A DNA stretch of 64,000 nt from Anaeromyces robustus. Lineage: Eukaryota > Neocallimastigomycota > Neocallimastigomycetes > Neocallimastigales > Neocallimastigaceae. Position numbers and translations under genes: made by a program. Position 1 is the first letter of the stretch, and every line of letters starts with the position of its first letter. Below, piece by piece: positions 21,712-33,200 of the stretch. Location of the stretch: the NCBI GenBank assembly GCA_002104895.1, contig MCFG01000149.1, forward strand, positions 79,982 through 143,981, given 5' to 3'. Under the pieces are notes generated by a model. It saw only the letters and a program-made list of their open reading frames with translations, was not told the origin of the DNA and did not search any database.

Positions 21712-23862
21712 GGACCTAATTTTCTGGGTTTAAATTTTTTATTGCCTTTGTGGATTATTAGTGAGCTGTCCAACCATACTTTATCACCAGTCTTAAAATC
21801 TGGAGGTTTTGTTCTATGTTTATCCGCTTTAATTTTCTGTATTTCTATTGCTTTTCTTAAATTTTCTTTTAATTTTTTGATTAAATCATCAAAGTTTTTG
21901 GTAATTTCTTCTGTTCTAGGAACATTGGATTGGTCTGGAATTACTGGCGAGTGTCTGGGATGATATCCATAATTTAAGAAGAAAGGTGTGTTTCCAGTTG
22001 ATTCTTGAACTGAGTTATTATAACTGAATTCTGCAAAGCAAAGAAATTTTTTCCAGTTAGTATCCTTATAATTAGAGAAGCATCTTATGTATTGTTCTAT
22101 AACGGAGTTCACTCTCTCCGTTTGACCAATTGATTGATGGTGATAAGGTGAAGAAAGCTTTAGGTCGACATTCAGGGATTTGCAAAGAGATTTCCAGAAT
22201 TTAGAAGTGAATTGGGAACCTCTATCAGAAATAATTTCTGAAGGGAGACCGTGAAGTTTAAAAATGTGATCTAGAAAAGCAGAAGCTGTGTCCGAGGCAG
22301 AAGGAACATTGTGAAAAGGAATAAGATGAATCATTTTAGTAAGTCGATCAATAACTACAAAAATACAATTAAAGCCATCTGAATAAGGGAGATCAGTAAT
22401 GAAATCCATAGCAATAGAAGACCAAGGGTTATTACCAATATTTAAAGGATGAAGGAAACCATAAGGTTTATGACAAGAAGACTTGGCACGACTACAAATT
22501 TCGCAAGAACGAACATAGTCTTTGACATCAGAAGAGAGAGAAGGCCACCAAAAATCACTGGCGATGAGAGCAAAAGTTTTGCGAATACCAAAATGGCCGG
22601 CAGAAGGCGAATCGTGACATATTTTAATAACAGTAGGACGAGAATTAGGAGGAGTGTAGATTTTGTTGTTAAATAAAAGAAAACTATTACTAATAGAAAA
22701 TTTCTCAATATGTTGATAAGGGATAGGAGGTTTCTTGGATTCAATATAATTATAAATTTCGGAGTAAAAATTATCATTTTTATAACCAGAGAGGATATCA
22801 TCATAAAGAGAAGAATCAGAGCTAATGAGAGCACAGAAATTTTCTGGTTGCAAAACGGATAATTGTGAATTGCCTATATTGTTAGAAGATTTAGCGTAAT
22901 CAGAACGTCTAGAGAGAGCATCAGATCTTCCATTTGCAGAGCCTGAACGATATAGAATTTTGAAATTGAATTCAGAAAGAAATAGAGACCAACGAACTAA
23001 TCTCTGAGTCATTTTTTCAGGTTTCTTTTGGTATAAAAGATTACGGTGGTCAGAATAGATTACAAAAGATTCAGAAGCACCTTTGAGAAAGTGTCGCCAA
23101 TTTTCAAGAGCAGCGATAATTGCTAAAAGTTCCTTGTCGTATATAGGGTAATTACGTTCAGAAGAAGAAAGGGATCTAGAGTAAAATGCTACCGGATGAA
23201 TACGATTATCAGAAGGATATTTTTGGGATAATATTGCAACAATAGCAAAATTACTGGAATCAGTTTCTACAATAAAAGGTAATTCCCTATTTGGATGAAC
23301 AAGGACAGTGGAAGAAGAAAATTTAGATTTTAATAAGTCAAAGGTTTGTTGAACATCAGAAGACCAGATAAAATTAACGTTTTTACGAAGAAGATGGTGT
23401 AATGGCTGACATAATTTGGCAAACCCTGGGAGAAATCTTCTGTAATAGTTAACTAAACCTAGAAAGGATTGTAGTTCTTTAATGTTAGAAGGAATAGGCC
23501 AATTTAAAATTGAAGAGACTTTGTTTGGATCCATAAAGAGGCCTTTAGAAGAGATACGATGACAAAAGAAATCAATAGATGAGACAAAGAATTGACATTT
23601 TTCTAATTTAACATATAAACTAGCTTTTCTTAAACGAAGTAGTACTTCTTTAACATGTAATATGTGTAGCTTTTTATTAGGGGAGAAGATAATGATATCA
23701 TCGATATAAGCATAGGCAAAAGCACCAAGAATATCTTCGAGTACGTCGTTAATAAAATGCTGGAAAACGGCAGGAGCATTCTTCAAGCCGAAAGGCATAA
23801 CTAAATATTCATAGTGGTCATACTTACACGTGAAGGCGGTTTTAAATTCATCACCTTCTTTT
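21712..23862 (-). pseudogene. Element A Pol, RT thumb to integrase (split gene)
   Basis: Open minus-strand frame from KEGDEFKTAFTCKYDHYEYL through MPFGLKNAPAVFQ, catalytic YIDD, RNase H (ETDSSNFAIV, YSDHRNL), and integrase (HDSPSAGHFG, CEIC, SMAF-type SIAMDFITDLP, SDRGSQFTS, QTERVNSVIEQ) to RKLGP. At its downstream end it is broken by element B; the missing tail is at 14343-14678. Upstream it is broken by the solo LTR at 23863-24474. Within the fragment I see no stop, so this part decayed mainly by insertion. Oddities such as DFFCHRI in place of FLGHRI hint at some drift. Confidence 0.9.
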
Positions 23863-24474
23863 TGTAAAGAGTTTGTTTAAATAGATTACAACAACAAATA
23901 AAAATACACTAACACAAGAATTAAAAAAAAACACGTTAATAAAATTTTGTTTTATTAAAATATAAGTTTTATTAATTATTTTAAGAATTAAAAAATATAA
24001 GTTAATAACAATTACATTTTTTCTAAATTACATAAAATTTTCTTGACTATTTATATTTTTTATTAATTATAATATAATATATTTTTCCTATTTATTTATA
24101 ATATATTTCTATATAAAACTATCCTAATAAATTTTATTTATTAATAAAATATAAACTATAACTAAATTTAGTAAACTAAAATTACTAATTTAAACTAATT
24201 ACTATTTTATTTGAATTTATTCTATTTATTATTTATTTATTATTTTAATATTAATACTATATTTATTATATATTTTGAATTTAAAAACAATGGAAAATTT
24301 CATAAATTAAAAGTGAAAAAATTAATAATTTATTTTGTTTTGAACTTTATTTAATTGATTTAAATTATTGTTTCACAATAATTTTACAGAAATATTTTTT
24401 GTAATTCAGTTACTTGTAAAGTGGCTGAATTTACAATTAAAAGATATTATAATGTGGCGCATAATATCTTTACA
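23863..24474 (-). mobile_element. C-type solo LTR inside element A RT
   Basis: 612 bp, TGTAAAG...CTTTACA on both strands, flanked by the 5-bp duplication CTTTT (23858-23862 and 24475-24479). Read on the minus strand, its head (TGTAAAGATATTATGCGCCA) matches the element C LTR. The insertion lies between the RT codons for NLVRIK and KEGDEF. No internal region remains, as expected after LTR-LTR recombination. Confidence 0.92.
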
Positions 24475-25486
24475 CTTTTATTCGTACTAGATTATACGCT
24501 GATCGTAAATCTAGTTTTGAGAATATCTTTCCTTTTCCTAAGTGCTCAAGCATGTCTTGAATCAAAGGAAGTGGATAGGAGTCTCGAATAGTGATCTTAT
24601 TTAATTCCCTGTAGTCTTGACATAAGCGAAGATCACCATCCTTCTTTGGAACGAACAAGACTGGAGCACTAGCAGGTGATTTGGATTTCCGGATAAAACC
24701 CTTCTTTAGGTTTTCTTCTATGTATTTCTTAAGTACTTGAGATTTCAGTTCTGTTAATGGATATATAGGACCATAGAATAATTTAGCATTTTCGATAAGA
24801 TTAATTTGACAATCATATGGTCGATGAGGTGGAAGTTTTTCGGCAGAATCTTCACTAAATACATCGATAAATTCCATGAGTTCCTTTGGTAAGATTTCTT
24901 GAGATACCATGAATGCGAGCTGTATGAGGGTTTCTTTTGTAGTTAATATTTCTTTTTCAGGATTTTTATACGAAGGTTCGCTTTCCATTTTTAGTTTGAG
25001 AAGAAGAATTACATGAGGACTCTTTGTCTGATTCAACAAAGATGGGTAGAGTAGTGATTTAATTATTTCGTGTGGATTTATTTTCAATGCGTGGGAAAGC
25101 AGAATTTTCTTCTGGGAATTCTGGGACATTAGTTGGTAATGTCACACAGTAAGTAAGACAATGATCTGACACAAAAGAAATTTTATTATTTGCAAAGTCT
25201 ATATCTGGATTATGTTCTCGGAGCCAGTCTAAGCCAGTCTAACCTAATAGACCGGTAGGTCAGTTATATAAAATTGTGTTCTACAAAGATGGTCTTTATA
25301 TCGAAGATTAAGAGGTGGAGTTATTCCAAATAAAGCTTGTTTCCCTCCAATTCCGAGTATTTTTGGTAAATTTTCATTAAATTGGTAGGGTAGATTATGG
25401 TCATTGCAATAATCTACTTCGCTATGAAACATCCATTTTCGCTCGTTAATTTCAACTTGATTCATCGGCATATTTATTAAATTCAT
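24475..25486 (-). pseudogene. Element A protease remnant and RT fingers/palm
   Basis: At 24475-25129 the minus frame has LPPHRPYDCQINL, FYGPIYPLTE, GFIRKSKSPASAPVLFVPKK, DLRLCQDYRELN and KLDLRSAYNLVRIK, stopping at the solo LTR. At 25244-25486 a second frame has the protease flap region (ILGIGGKQALFG, CRTQFYITDLP) and is separated from the rest by a frameshift and stop near 25240. The catalytic DSG part and all of gag are missing, so A is truncated at about 25486. Confidence 0.85.
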
Positions 25487-25760
25487 TTATATACAATAAT
25501 AATATTCATTCTTTTAATTATCAAAATGATAATAATTTTCAAAATAATACAAATAATAATGTGGATAATACAATTAACACAATGGTCACTGCCATCAATG
25601 AAAATAATTCTTCTAATGGTGTTACAAATATGAATAATAGTATTAGTAATAATTTTGGTAATAGTACATTTAATAATAATATTAATAATAATTATATTTG
25701 TTACCGTTGCACCTTAAGAGGACCTAAATCTTCCAATTGTCCTTATACATTCAAATAATT
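25487..25760 (+). pseudogene. Gag C-terminal fragment with a degenerate zinc knuckle
   Basis: The plus-strand frame is Asn-rich and ends NNYICYRCTLRGPKSSNCPY then TFK and a stop. The CYRC...NC spacing is that of a CX2CX4HX4C knuckle with Pro in place of His. The orientation is opposite to element A, so this belongs to a different insertion or an inversion. No Pol follows. Confidence 0.5.
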
Positions 25761-25901
25761 AGCTGAAATGGAAGAAAAAGGTTTATTCATTTTTTCTTGA
25801 AAGTCTTTTGCTGAAAGGTTTTTAGTTTTTGGTATTTGTCATCTTCGTTAGCAAAATTATCATCAAAGGAATTTGAAGATTCTGATTCTGAAGAGTCGTT
25901 A

Positions 25902-26534
25902 TTAGAATTTAGGAACTAAAGCAATAGAAGATGACCATTCAGAACTGGAAGGTTCAATTAATCTTTGTTCGACAAGTTTTGCAATTATTTCTTGCAAAAT
26001 ATCAGACTTTAACTTAGTAAGTCTGTAAAATTTTTGCTTAATTGGTTTAGCACCTTCTTTAAGTATTATTTTGTGCGGAGATAAATCTGAAGGTGTTAAT
26101 TCTTCAATGGAAGTAGCAATAATATCAAAATACTCTTGAAGTAAATTAACAATTTTATCACCAAAGAGAGGATTTAATGTTTCATAAAATTGTTTATTTT
26201 GAATATATTTTTTAGGAGGTAATCCTTCAATTTTTTTTAAGTTTTTTTTAGCTTTATGGCGATCTAATGCCTTAATAATACATAATAAATTTTCTTCATT
26301 ATTATATTCATTATTAATGGGAGCTATTACGTCTACTAAACCTTTATTATTGAATTTACATAGACTATATAAAATTGGATGAATAAATAAATGATTATCA
26401 ATCTGAGTTAAGTTAATCAAAAAATCGTAAAATGAATCTTCATTTTCAACTACTCTACAAATAACTGTTAATTTAAGATTGTTAATATTAATTGGTAACT
26501 CTATTACTATATCTTCAGAATAAATTTCATTCAT
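25902..26534 (-). pseudogene. Ty3/Gypsy protease-RT linker fragment (family E)
   Basis: Minus-strand frame of 210 codons. The C-terminal half has the start of RT: LSPHKIILKEGAKPIKQKFY, LKSDILQEIIAKLVEQRLIE, PSSSEWSSSIALVPKF, then a stop. The palm is absent. It resembles fragment J (51530-53480) more than B, C or D. The preceding Ser/Asp-rich frame on the same strand (about 25780-25900) may be its extension. Confidence 0.65.
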
Positions 26535-27041
26535 AGTTATTAATTTAAATACTTATTCTTAAGAATAAGTAAAGAGCTTATTGCAACACTACGTATATGA
26601 AACCTATTGTTTCCTAAATGTATTTTTATATAAAATGTTTTAATATTCTATTTAAGATATTTATTTTTTATGTAATCTTTATTTATTAAAATTATTTGCT
26701 TTAATTTATTAAACTAAAATATAAAGATTTTATTAAACTAAATACGAGAGATTTTTTAAAAACGAAAAAAGTTAGTTTTCACATTTAAGAGAGAATTACA
26801 TGTTTATATACTTTTCATATTAATATCAAAACTATCTAAATTATATATTATACTAATTTTATTTGATAAATGTTAACTAATTTAAAATAAAATATTAGAC
26901 TTTATTTAATTAACTAATAATTAACTTTAAATAAATAACCAATAATAATTTTCTGTTAAAATTAATTTAGCTTATATGGTTGAAAGCGTTCTAAATATCT
27001 TAATCTTCTATTGTTTACTATTTTTTGACTTTGACAGTTTA
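26535..27041. other. AT-rich spacer left of the nested tower
   Basis: No gene seen. A short palindrome (TTATTCTTAAGAATAA) lies near 26555, just upstream of fragment E. Confidence 0.55.
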
Positions 27042-27100
27042 GAATTCTACTGGATAGCTGATTATCAGTTTTATAACTGATAATCAGCTATCCAGTAGAT
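27042..27100. repeat. Hairpin: 29-bp arms, one bulged base, loop TTAT, split by an LTR
   Basis: The left arm starts GAATTCTACTGGATAGCTG (27042). The right arm ends CAGCTATCCAGTAGA at 27100 and resumes as GTAGAATTC at 44186 after the inserted LTR. Before insertion the arms would run GAATTC to GAATTC with a single extra G near 27061. Confidence 0.85.
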
Positions 27101-27543
27101 GTGAAGATATTTAACGCCACAGCGTAAAATTCTTAAATGTAATTTAAGCAACTATACGTAGTGATTAAAATTACATAAAATAATTCTGTAAAATTATTGT
27201 GAAACAATAATTTAAATCAATTAAATAAAGTTCGAAACAAAATAATTATTAAATTTTAATTTTTAATTTATAAAATTTTTCATTGTTTTTAAATTTAAAA
27301 TATATAATAAATATATTATTAAAATTAGAATAATAAATAAATAATAAATGAACTCAATTGAAATTATTTAGTCTTAGTTAACTTAAAATTTCTATTTTTA
27401 GAAATAATAAATAAATTTATTAAGTAATAAAGTTTAGTTAGATAATCCGTAAATAAATAGAAATTAAATATAAATAAATTAGTATAATATATAATAAATA
27501 TAATTACGAAAAAATATAAAAATACTTCAAAATTTAAGAAATT

Positions 27544-28884
27544 TGTTAAATGTGGGTAGTTTTGGTTTAATAATGGTCAGGTCAAGATGTTTAATTAATA
27601 ACAAAATAACTAATTAAACAAATATATAATTAATAGGCAAATTTATTTATTAATACACAATAAATAAATTAATTAATTAAAAGAACACTTTTTAAAATAA
27701 TTAAGTTTTATAATAATATTTTTTATTAATAATTAATTAAGAAAAGTTTAAATAATAATTAGATTATTAAGTCATTAATTCTAAGTTATTTAATAATCTT
27801 ACAAAGATTAAAAGGAATTGTAATTTCAATCCTTATTTATACTTTTTCTAAATCTAATAATTATTAATACATTTAATTATTATAATCTATTGCTAATATA
27901 TTTATACATGTATAATTTTAAATAAAATATATGAATAAAATAATATTGATAAAAATCTAACTATATAAAACTAATATAAAACTATATAAACTATTAATAA
28001 ATTTAATGATAAGAATTTATAATCTAAGATTTAGATTTATAACTATTCTAATTATCTAACTAGTTAACTATTTAATTATTTAATTATTTAGTATACTATT
28101 TAATTATTTATCTATATATTAATTATTTTTATCTTTGGATTTTTATAATCTTTTCTGTATAATTAATTATTATAGATAAAATGGGATATTTTTAATTATT
28201 TAAGATCTTAAGTAAATTTTAAATCTTTTTGAGATTTTTTAGAATTCTAAGAATTTCTGTAAATTAATATAATAATCAACTATTCTAATTTTTTATAAAA
28301 ATAATTAACAATTATTATAATATATCATATAAATTATTATTATTATTCTAATTAATATTTTATAAATTATTTGAGGGCGTTTTTCTGTATATCTGAATGA
28401 TTATTATTATTATAAATTATAATATAATTATTGAAATAAAAAGATTTTATCTATATAAATTTTATAATTATTTATTTATGGATCCTTGTAAATATTTAAT
28501 TATATTTTTATATTGTGTAAACCTTTAAAGTCCAATATCTCGCCAACCAGTGGTCCAAATGGGCTGAAATTCAGATATGTTGTAGCTCTCGAGCAGAGCT
28601 TCCCAATGAGCATAAAATCAAAGCGAAGCGGAGGAAATCTTCAATATTTGGTGAGTTATCGTTATTTTTCTTCTGATTATTTTTATTAATATCTTAAGGG
28701 TTAAATTAAGTTGATTAATATTTATTTAATTTGTCCAAACCCTTTACAATATCAATTTAAATACTTTTTAATATTTGTTTATTTTATTGAAAATCGAATT
28801 TTAAGTGATTTAGTCAATAACGAAATTTAAATGTAATTGATCTATTAGTGAATTTCAATTTTAAATCCACTAATATTCGCGACA
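27544..28884 (-). mobile_element. Element D 3' LTR
   Basis: 1341 bp. On the minus strand it starts TGTCGCGAATATTAG after the polypurine tract and ends CATTTAACA. It aligns along its length with the 5' LTR at 41451-42780. It carries the ATATCTCG-type motif at about 28530-28650. Confidence 0.9.
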
Positions 28885-28897
28885 TCGCTCCCCCAAA
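28885..28897 (-). promoter_or_regulatory. Element D polypurine tract
   Basis: Minus strand TTTGGGGGAGCGA directly before the 3' LTR. The rest of the 3' untranslated region is split by element C: 28898-29300 on this side, continuing at 35745. Confidence 0.85.
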
Positions 28898-29300
28898 GAA
28901 AATCGAATTCCAGGCGATTGTCAATAACCAAATAATATGAATTAAAGTTTGAAATTAATAATTTTAAATAATTTATAGTTGAAAATAATATATATGAATA
29001 TATTATAAGTTGAATAATAAATATATAATATAAAATAGTTGATAATTAAATTTTTAAAGATTTTTAATTGAACGATATATTTTGAATATATAGCAATATA
29101 TGGAAATTTATATTGAAAAAAAATTTTAAAATTTATTATATTTTTTTTTTTTTTTTTTTTTGAAATTTTTAATTAAAAAAATTTTTTATTGAAAAATTAT
29201 AAAAAAAAAAAATTTATTTTTTGAATAATAAAATTGATATCAATAATAGTGAATATTTTATAATAAAATTGAATATTTTTAATAATTAATAGTCCATTTT

Positions 29301-29939
29301 TGTAAAGATATTATACGCCACATTATAATATCTTTAATTTTAAATTCAGCCACTTTTCAAGTAACTGAATTACAAAAAATATTTCTGTAAAATTATTGTG
29401 AAACAATAATTTAAATCAATTAAATAAAGTTCAAAACAAAATAAATTATTAATTTATTTTGTGAAATATTAATTTTTTCACTTTTAATTTATAAAATTTT
29501 TCATTGTTTTTAAATTTAAAATATATAATAAAATATATTATTAATATTAGAATAATAAATAAATAATAAATGAACTCAATTGAAATTATTTAGTCTTAGT
29601 TTAAATAGTTAATTTAAAATTTCCATTTTTAGAAATAATAAATAAATTTATTAAATAATAAAGTTTAGTTAGTTAGATAGTCCGTAAATAAATAGAAATT
29701 AAATATAAATAAATTAGTATAATATATAATAAATATAATTATAAAAAAAATATAAAAATACTTCAAAATTTCTTAAATTTTGAAAGGTGTAATTGTTATT
29801 ATTTTAAATTTTTTAATTTTCAGAAAATTAATAAAACATATATTTTAACAAAATATATTTTTATTAGAATATTTTTTTTAATTTTCGTGTTAGTGTTTTT
29901 AAATTGTTGTTGTAATCTATTTTTTAACAATCCTTTACA
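29301..29939 (+). mobile_element. Element C 5' LTR
   Basis: TGTAAAG...CTTTACA. The head folds into successive hairpins: AAAGATATTAT/ATAATATCTTT, TTCAG/CTGAA and AAATTATTGT/ACAATAATTT. There is no tRNA-like segment, unlike the B-like LTRs. Confidence 0.95.
29751..29799 (+). promoter_or_regulatory. LTR TATA box and predicted self-primer (element C)
   Basis: TATAAAAATA at 29751. About 38 nt downstream, GTAATTGTTAT (29789-29799) is the exact 11-nt reverse complement of the bases after the LTR. It probably marks the transcript 5' end, by analogy with Tf1. Confidence 0.78.
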
Positions 29940-29950
29940 ATAACAATTAC
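29940..29950 (+). other. Element C primer-binding site (self-priming type)
   Basis: ATAACAATTAC directly abuts the LTR and pairs over 11 nt with the LTR sequence at 29789-29799. No tRNA-type TGG is present. Confidence 0.78.
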
Positions 29951-29984
29951 CTTTGATTTTAAAAAAAAAAATACGTTACAACAA

Positions 29985-30120
29985 CCAGTCCAGAAGCTAC
30001 TAGTTAGAAAACTACCAGTTAGAAAACTACCAGTTAGAAAGCTACCAGTCCAGAAGCTGCCAGTTAGAATATAACTTGTTCAAGAAACTGCCTTGCTACT
30101 AGTAAAAGTACGTGGTTTGG
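29985..30120 (+). repeat. CTACCAGTTAGAAA leader repeats (element C)
   Basis: Five or six degenerate copies of a 13-15 nt unit (CTACCAGTTAGAAA, GCTACCAGTCCAGAA) lie between the PBS and a poly(A) run at about 30128-30161. They recall the CTACC-rich leader of element G. Confidence 0.75.
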
Positions 30121-30125
30121 AAGAC

Positions 30126-30165
<40 letters not shown>

Positions 30166-30187
30166 TTTTTATTTATTTATTATTTAA

Positions 30188-30240
30188 GAAAACTCGACCG
30201 ACACCCATTGCAATCGGGATAGCGTCCTGGTCGACTTTTC
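30188..30240 (+). ncRNA. Long GC-containing hairpin upstream of element C gag
   Basis: GAAAACTCGACC (30188-30199) pairs with GGTCGACTTTTC (30229-30240) with one mismatch, around a C/G-rich loop. It ends 42 nt before the gag ATG. It is a local structure in an otherwise A/T leader; its role is unknown. Confidence 0.5.
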
Positions 30241-30282
30241 ATAAAATATAATAAATAAGTTAGTTAAGTCAATTCATACAAA

Positions 30283-33200
30283 GTGTCAGACTTAATTATT
30301 ATTAATAGTATTTTGGAGAATCTCTCATTAGAAGAACGAAGCAATATGGGAGAACAACACAATCAACATTTCAAATTAGTAAACGAACCCCCTATTTTCA
30401 CAGGGAAGCACGGAGATTTAGATGGATTCCTAACTCGAGCAGAATTAACAATGGAATCCAATCCAGAACGGTTCAGGGAAGATGAAAATAAAATCAGATT
30501 CCTCATGTCGTATATGTTTGGAAAAGCTTTAGAATGGGCCTCAGTGTTAAGAAGAAACAACAGCCCATTGCTTAACGACTACCATGAATTTGTTAGGGAA
30601 CTCCGATCAAATTTCGGAGACTACACTACAGAAGCAGTGGTAGCGAATGAGAGATTATGCAACCTCAGACAAAAGCGCTTCGGATATGTTTTTGAGTATA
30701 TAACCGAATTTCAGAGAATCGGTCAGAGCTCAAATTTTAATGAAAGCGCTAAAATTCATATGTTTATTAGAGGTTTAAAACAGCAATTGAGGGAAAAGAT
30801 TGCTGTAGTAGATCCAAATCCCAATTCCCTAGAAAGACTGTTTAGAACTGTTGTAACAGTCGAAAATTTGATTAAAAGAAATGATACGTTGGAAACGTAT
30901 TATCAACATCAAACAGGTAATGATCCTATGGACATTGACCTGTATCGAATAAGAAAAAATCCAAGGACCTCCCAGTATTATCAGCCGTATAAAAATCCAT
31001 ACAGAGAAGAGACTAAAACTTTTGAAGAAGAAAGGAAGAAAGGAGTTTGTTTCTACTGTAAACAAAAAGGACACATGAGGTTCAACTGCCCGAATAAGAA
31101 AAGACCGAAACAAATGAAAATAATTAAGAGAACCTTACGCGAGAAAGGAATTGAACCTGGTGCTACCGTGGGTTTACATAAATCAAACTTAAAAAAGGCT
31201 ACTGTAGAAGAAGAAAGGAATAACGTGATTGACTTTTATATTAGTACTAATGAGGTGAACGAACACAAAGCTAGGGTACTCATTGATTCTGGGGCAGACC
31301 TTAATTTTATTCACCCAGAATTTGCTAAATTAATCGGTATTAATATAAATCAAATAAAGGAACCTTTTGGAGTGTCTGGGTTAGGCTATGGAATTTCCAA
31401 GGTTAAAAAAGAAACAGAAAAATGTATTTTAAGAAAAAGAAACCACTATGAACTTATTAAATTTTATGTCCTTCGAATCCCTGATGTCGATATCATTTTA
31501 GGTTTACCTTGGATCGAAAAGCACTGCCCCTCAAACTACCACGATAATAAGAAATTAGCTTTCAGTTCTGGTTTCTGTGCACGTTTCTGCAATTATGGAA
31601 AGAGAAAAAGAAACTCAAAGAAAGAAAAGAAACCAGTTATCAAAATTATATCAAGAAAAGGAAAAGAACCTGCTGAAGATGAAGGTGAGAGGAATGAGGT
31701 TAAGAAGACGTTTAAGGAAGAACCCTCTATTTCAAAAGCTAACTGGTCTATTGAAGACGAAGAAGAGAGAGAAGAATATTTCAAAGGAAGATTAGTTCGT
31801 ACAATCAATGATAGTGATGTTGACTATGAAAGTGATGTTAATGATAGTTTTATGTTTGATAGTAATAGCGATAGTACTAGTGATATTGATAGCATTAATG
31901 ATAGTATTAGTGACAGTAAAATTAGTGAAGAAATTAGTGATAGTAATAATAACGATTTTAGTAATAAAAAAGATAAAAATAAATGTAATAATGATTCTTG
32001 TAATGAAAATTCATGTATTAAAAAAGAAAGTAAAATATCTTATGCATGTAGAGTTATTAAAAAATTAAATATTATAAATAAAGATGAAAAAATGGTCACT
32101 GTACCATCACAATATATTGATTTTATTGATGTGTTTAATGAACAAAATTGTAAGAAATTGCCTCCACATCGTGATTACGATTGTGAAATAAAATTAAAAG
32201 AAAATAGTAGTTTGTTTTACGGACCACTATATTCTTTAAATGAAATTGAAAGAGAGGAATTAAAAAGATATTTAAAAGAGAATTTAGAAAAAGGGTTTAT
32301 TAGAAAATCTACTTCTCCTGCTGGAGCACCTATTCTTTTCGTTAAAAAAAAGGATGGTTCTTTACGTTTGTGTGTTGATTATAGAAAACTTAATGAAATG
32401 ACCATCCGCAATTCATATCCTCTTCCTTTAATCAGTGACTTATTAGATAGAGTCAAAGGAGCCAAAATATTTACTAAATTAGACTTAAAATCTGCATATA
32501 ATTTAGTAAGAATCAAAGAAGGAGATGAATTCAAAACTGCATTTCGTACTCGTTATGGTCATTATGAATATTTAGTAATGCCTTTCGGGTTAAAAAATGC
32601 TCCAGCTACATTTCAACATTTTATAAATGATGTTTTAAGTGATTATCTTGATGAATTCGTAATCTCTTATATTGATGATATCCTCATATACTCTAAGAAT
32701 ATTAAAGAACATCATACTCATGTAACAAAGGTATTAATTAAATTGTTAGAAAATAATTTATACTTAAACTTGGAAAAGTGTGAATTTGATGTAGAAGAAA
32801 CAACCTTTCTTGGATATGTAATTTCTAGACGTGGTTTAGAAATGGATAAAGAAAAGGTAAAAGCAGTTTTAGATTGGCCTGTTCCAAAAAATGTCAAAGA
32901 GATACAATCATTTATTGGATTATGCAATTACTACCGTATTTTTATTAAAGACTTTGCAAAAATTGCTAATCCATTACACAAACTTACAAGAAAAAATGTT
33001 CCTTATAATTGGAGTGATGAACAACAAAATGCTTTTGATACTTTAAAAAATCTCTTTACCTCTGCTCCAATTTTAAAACACCCTGATAGTAATCAACAAT
33101 TCATTGTTGAAACCGATGCAAGTAATTTCGCTGTTGGAGCAATTCTTTCTCAAGAATTCGATGGAAAGTTACATCCCATTGCATTTCTTTCGAAAAGCCT

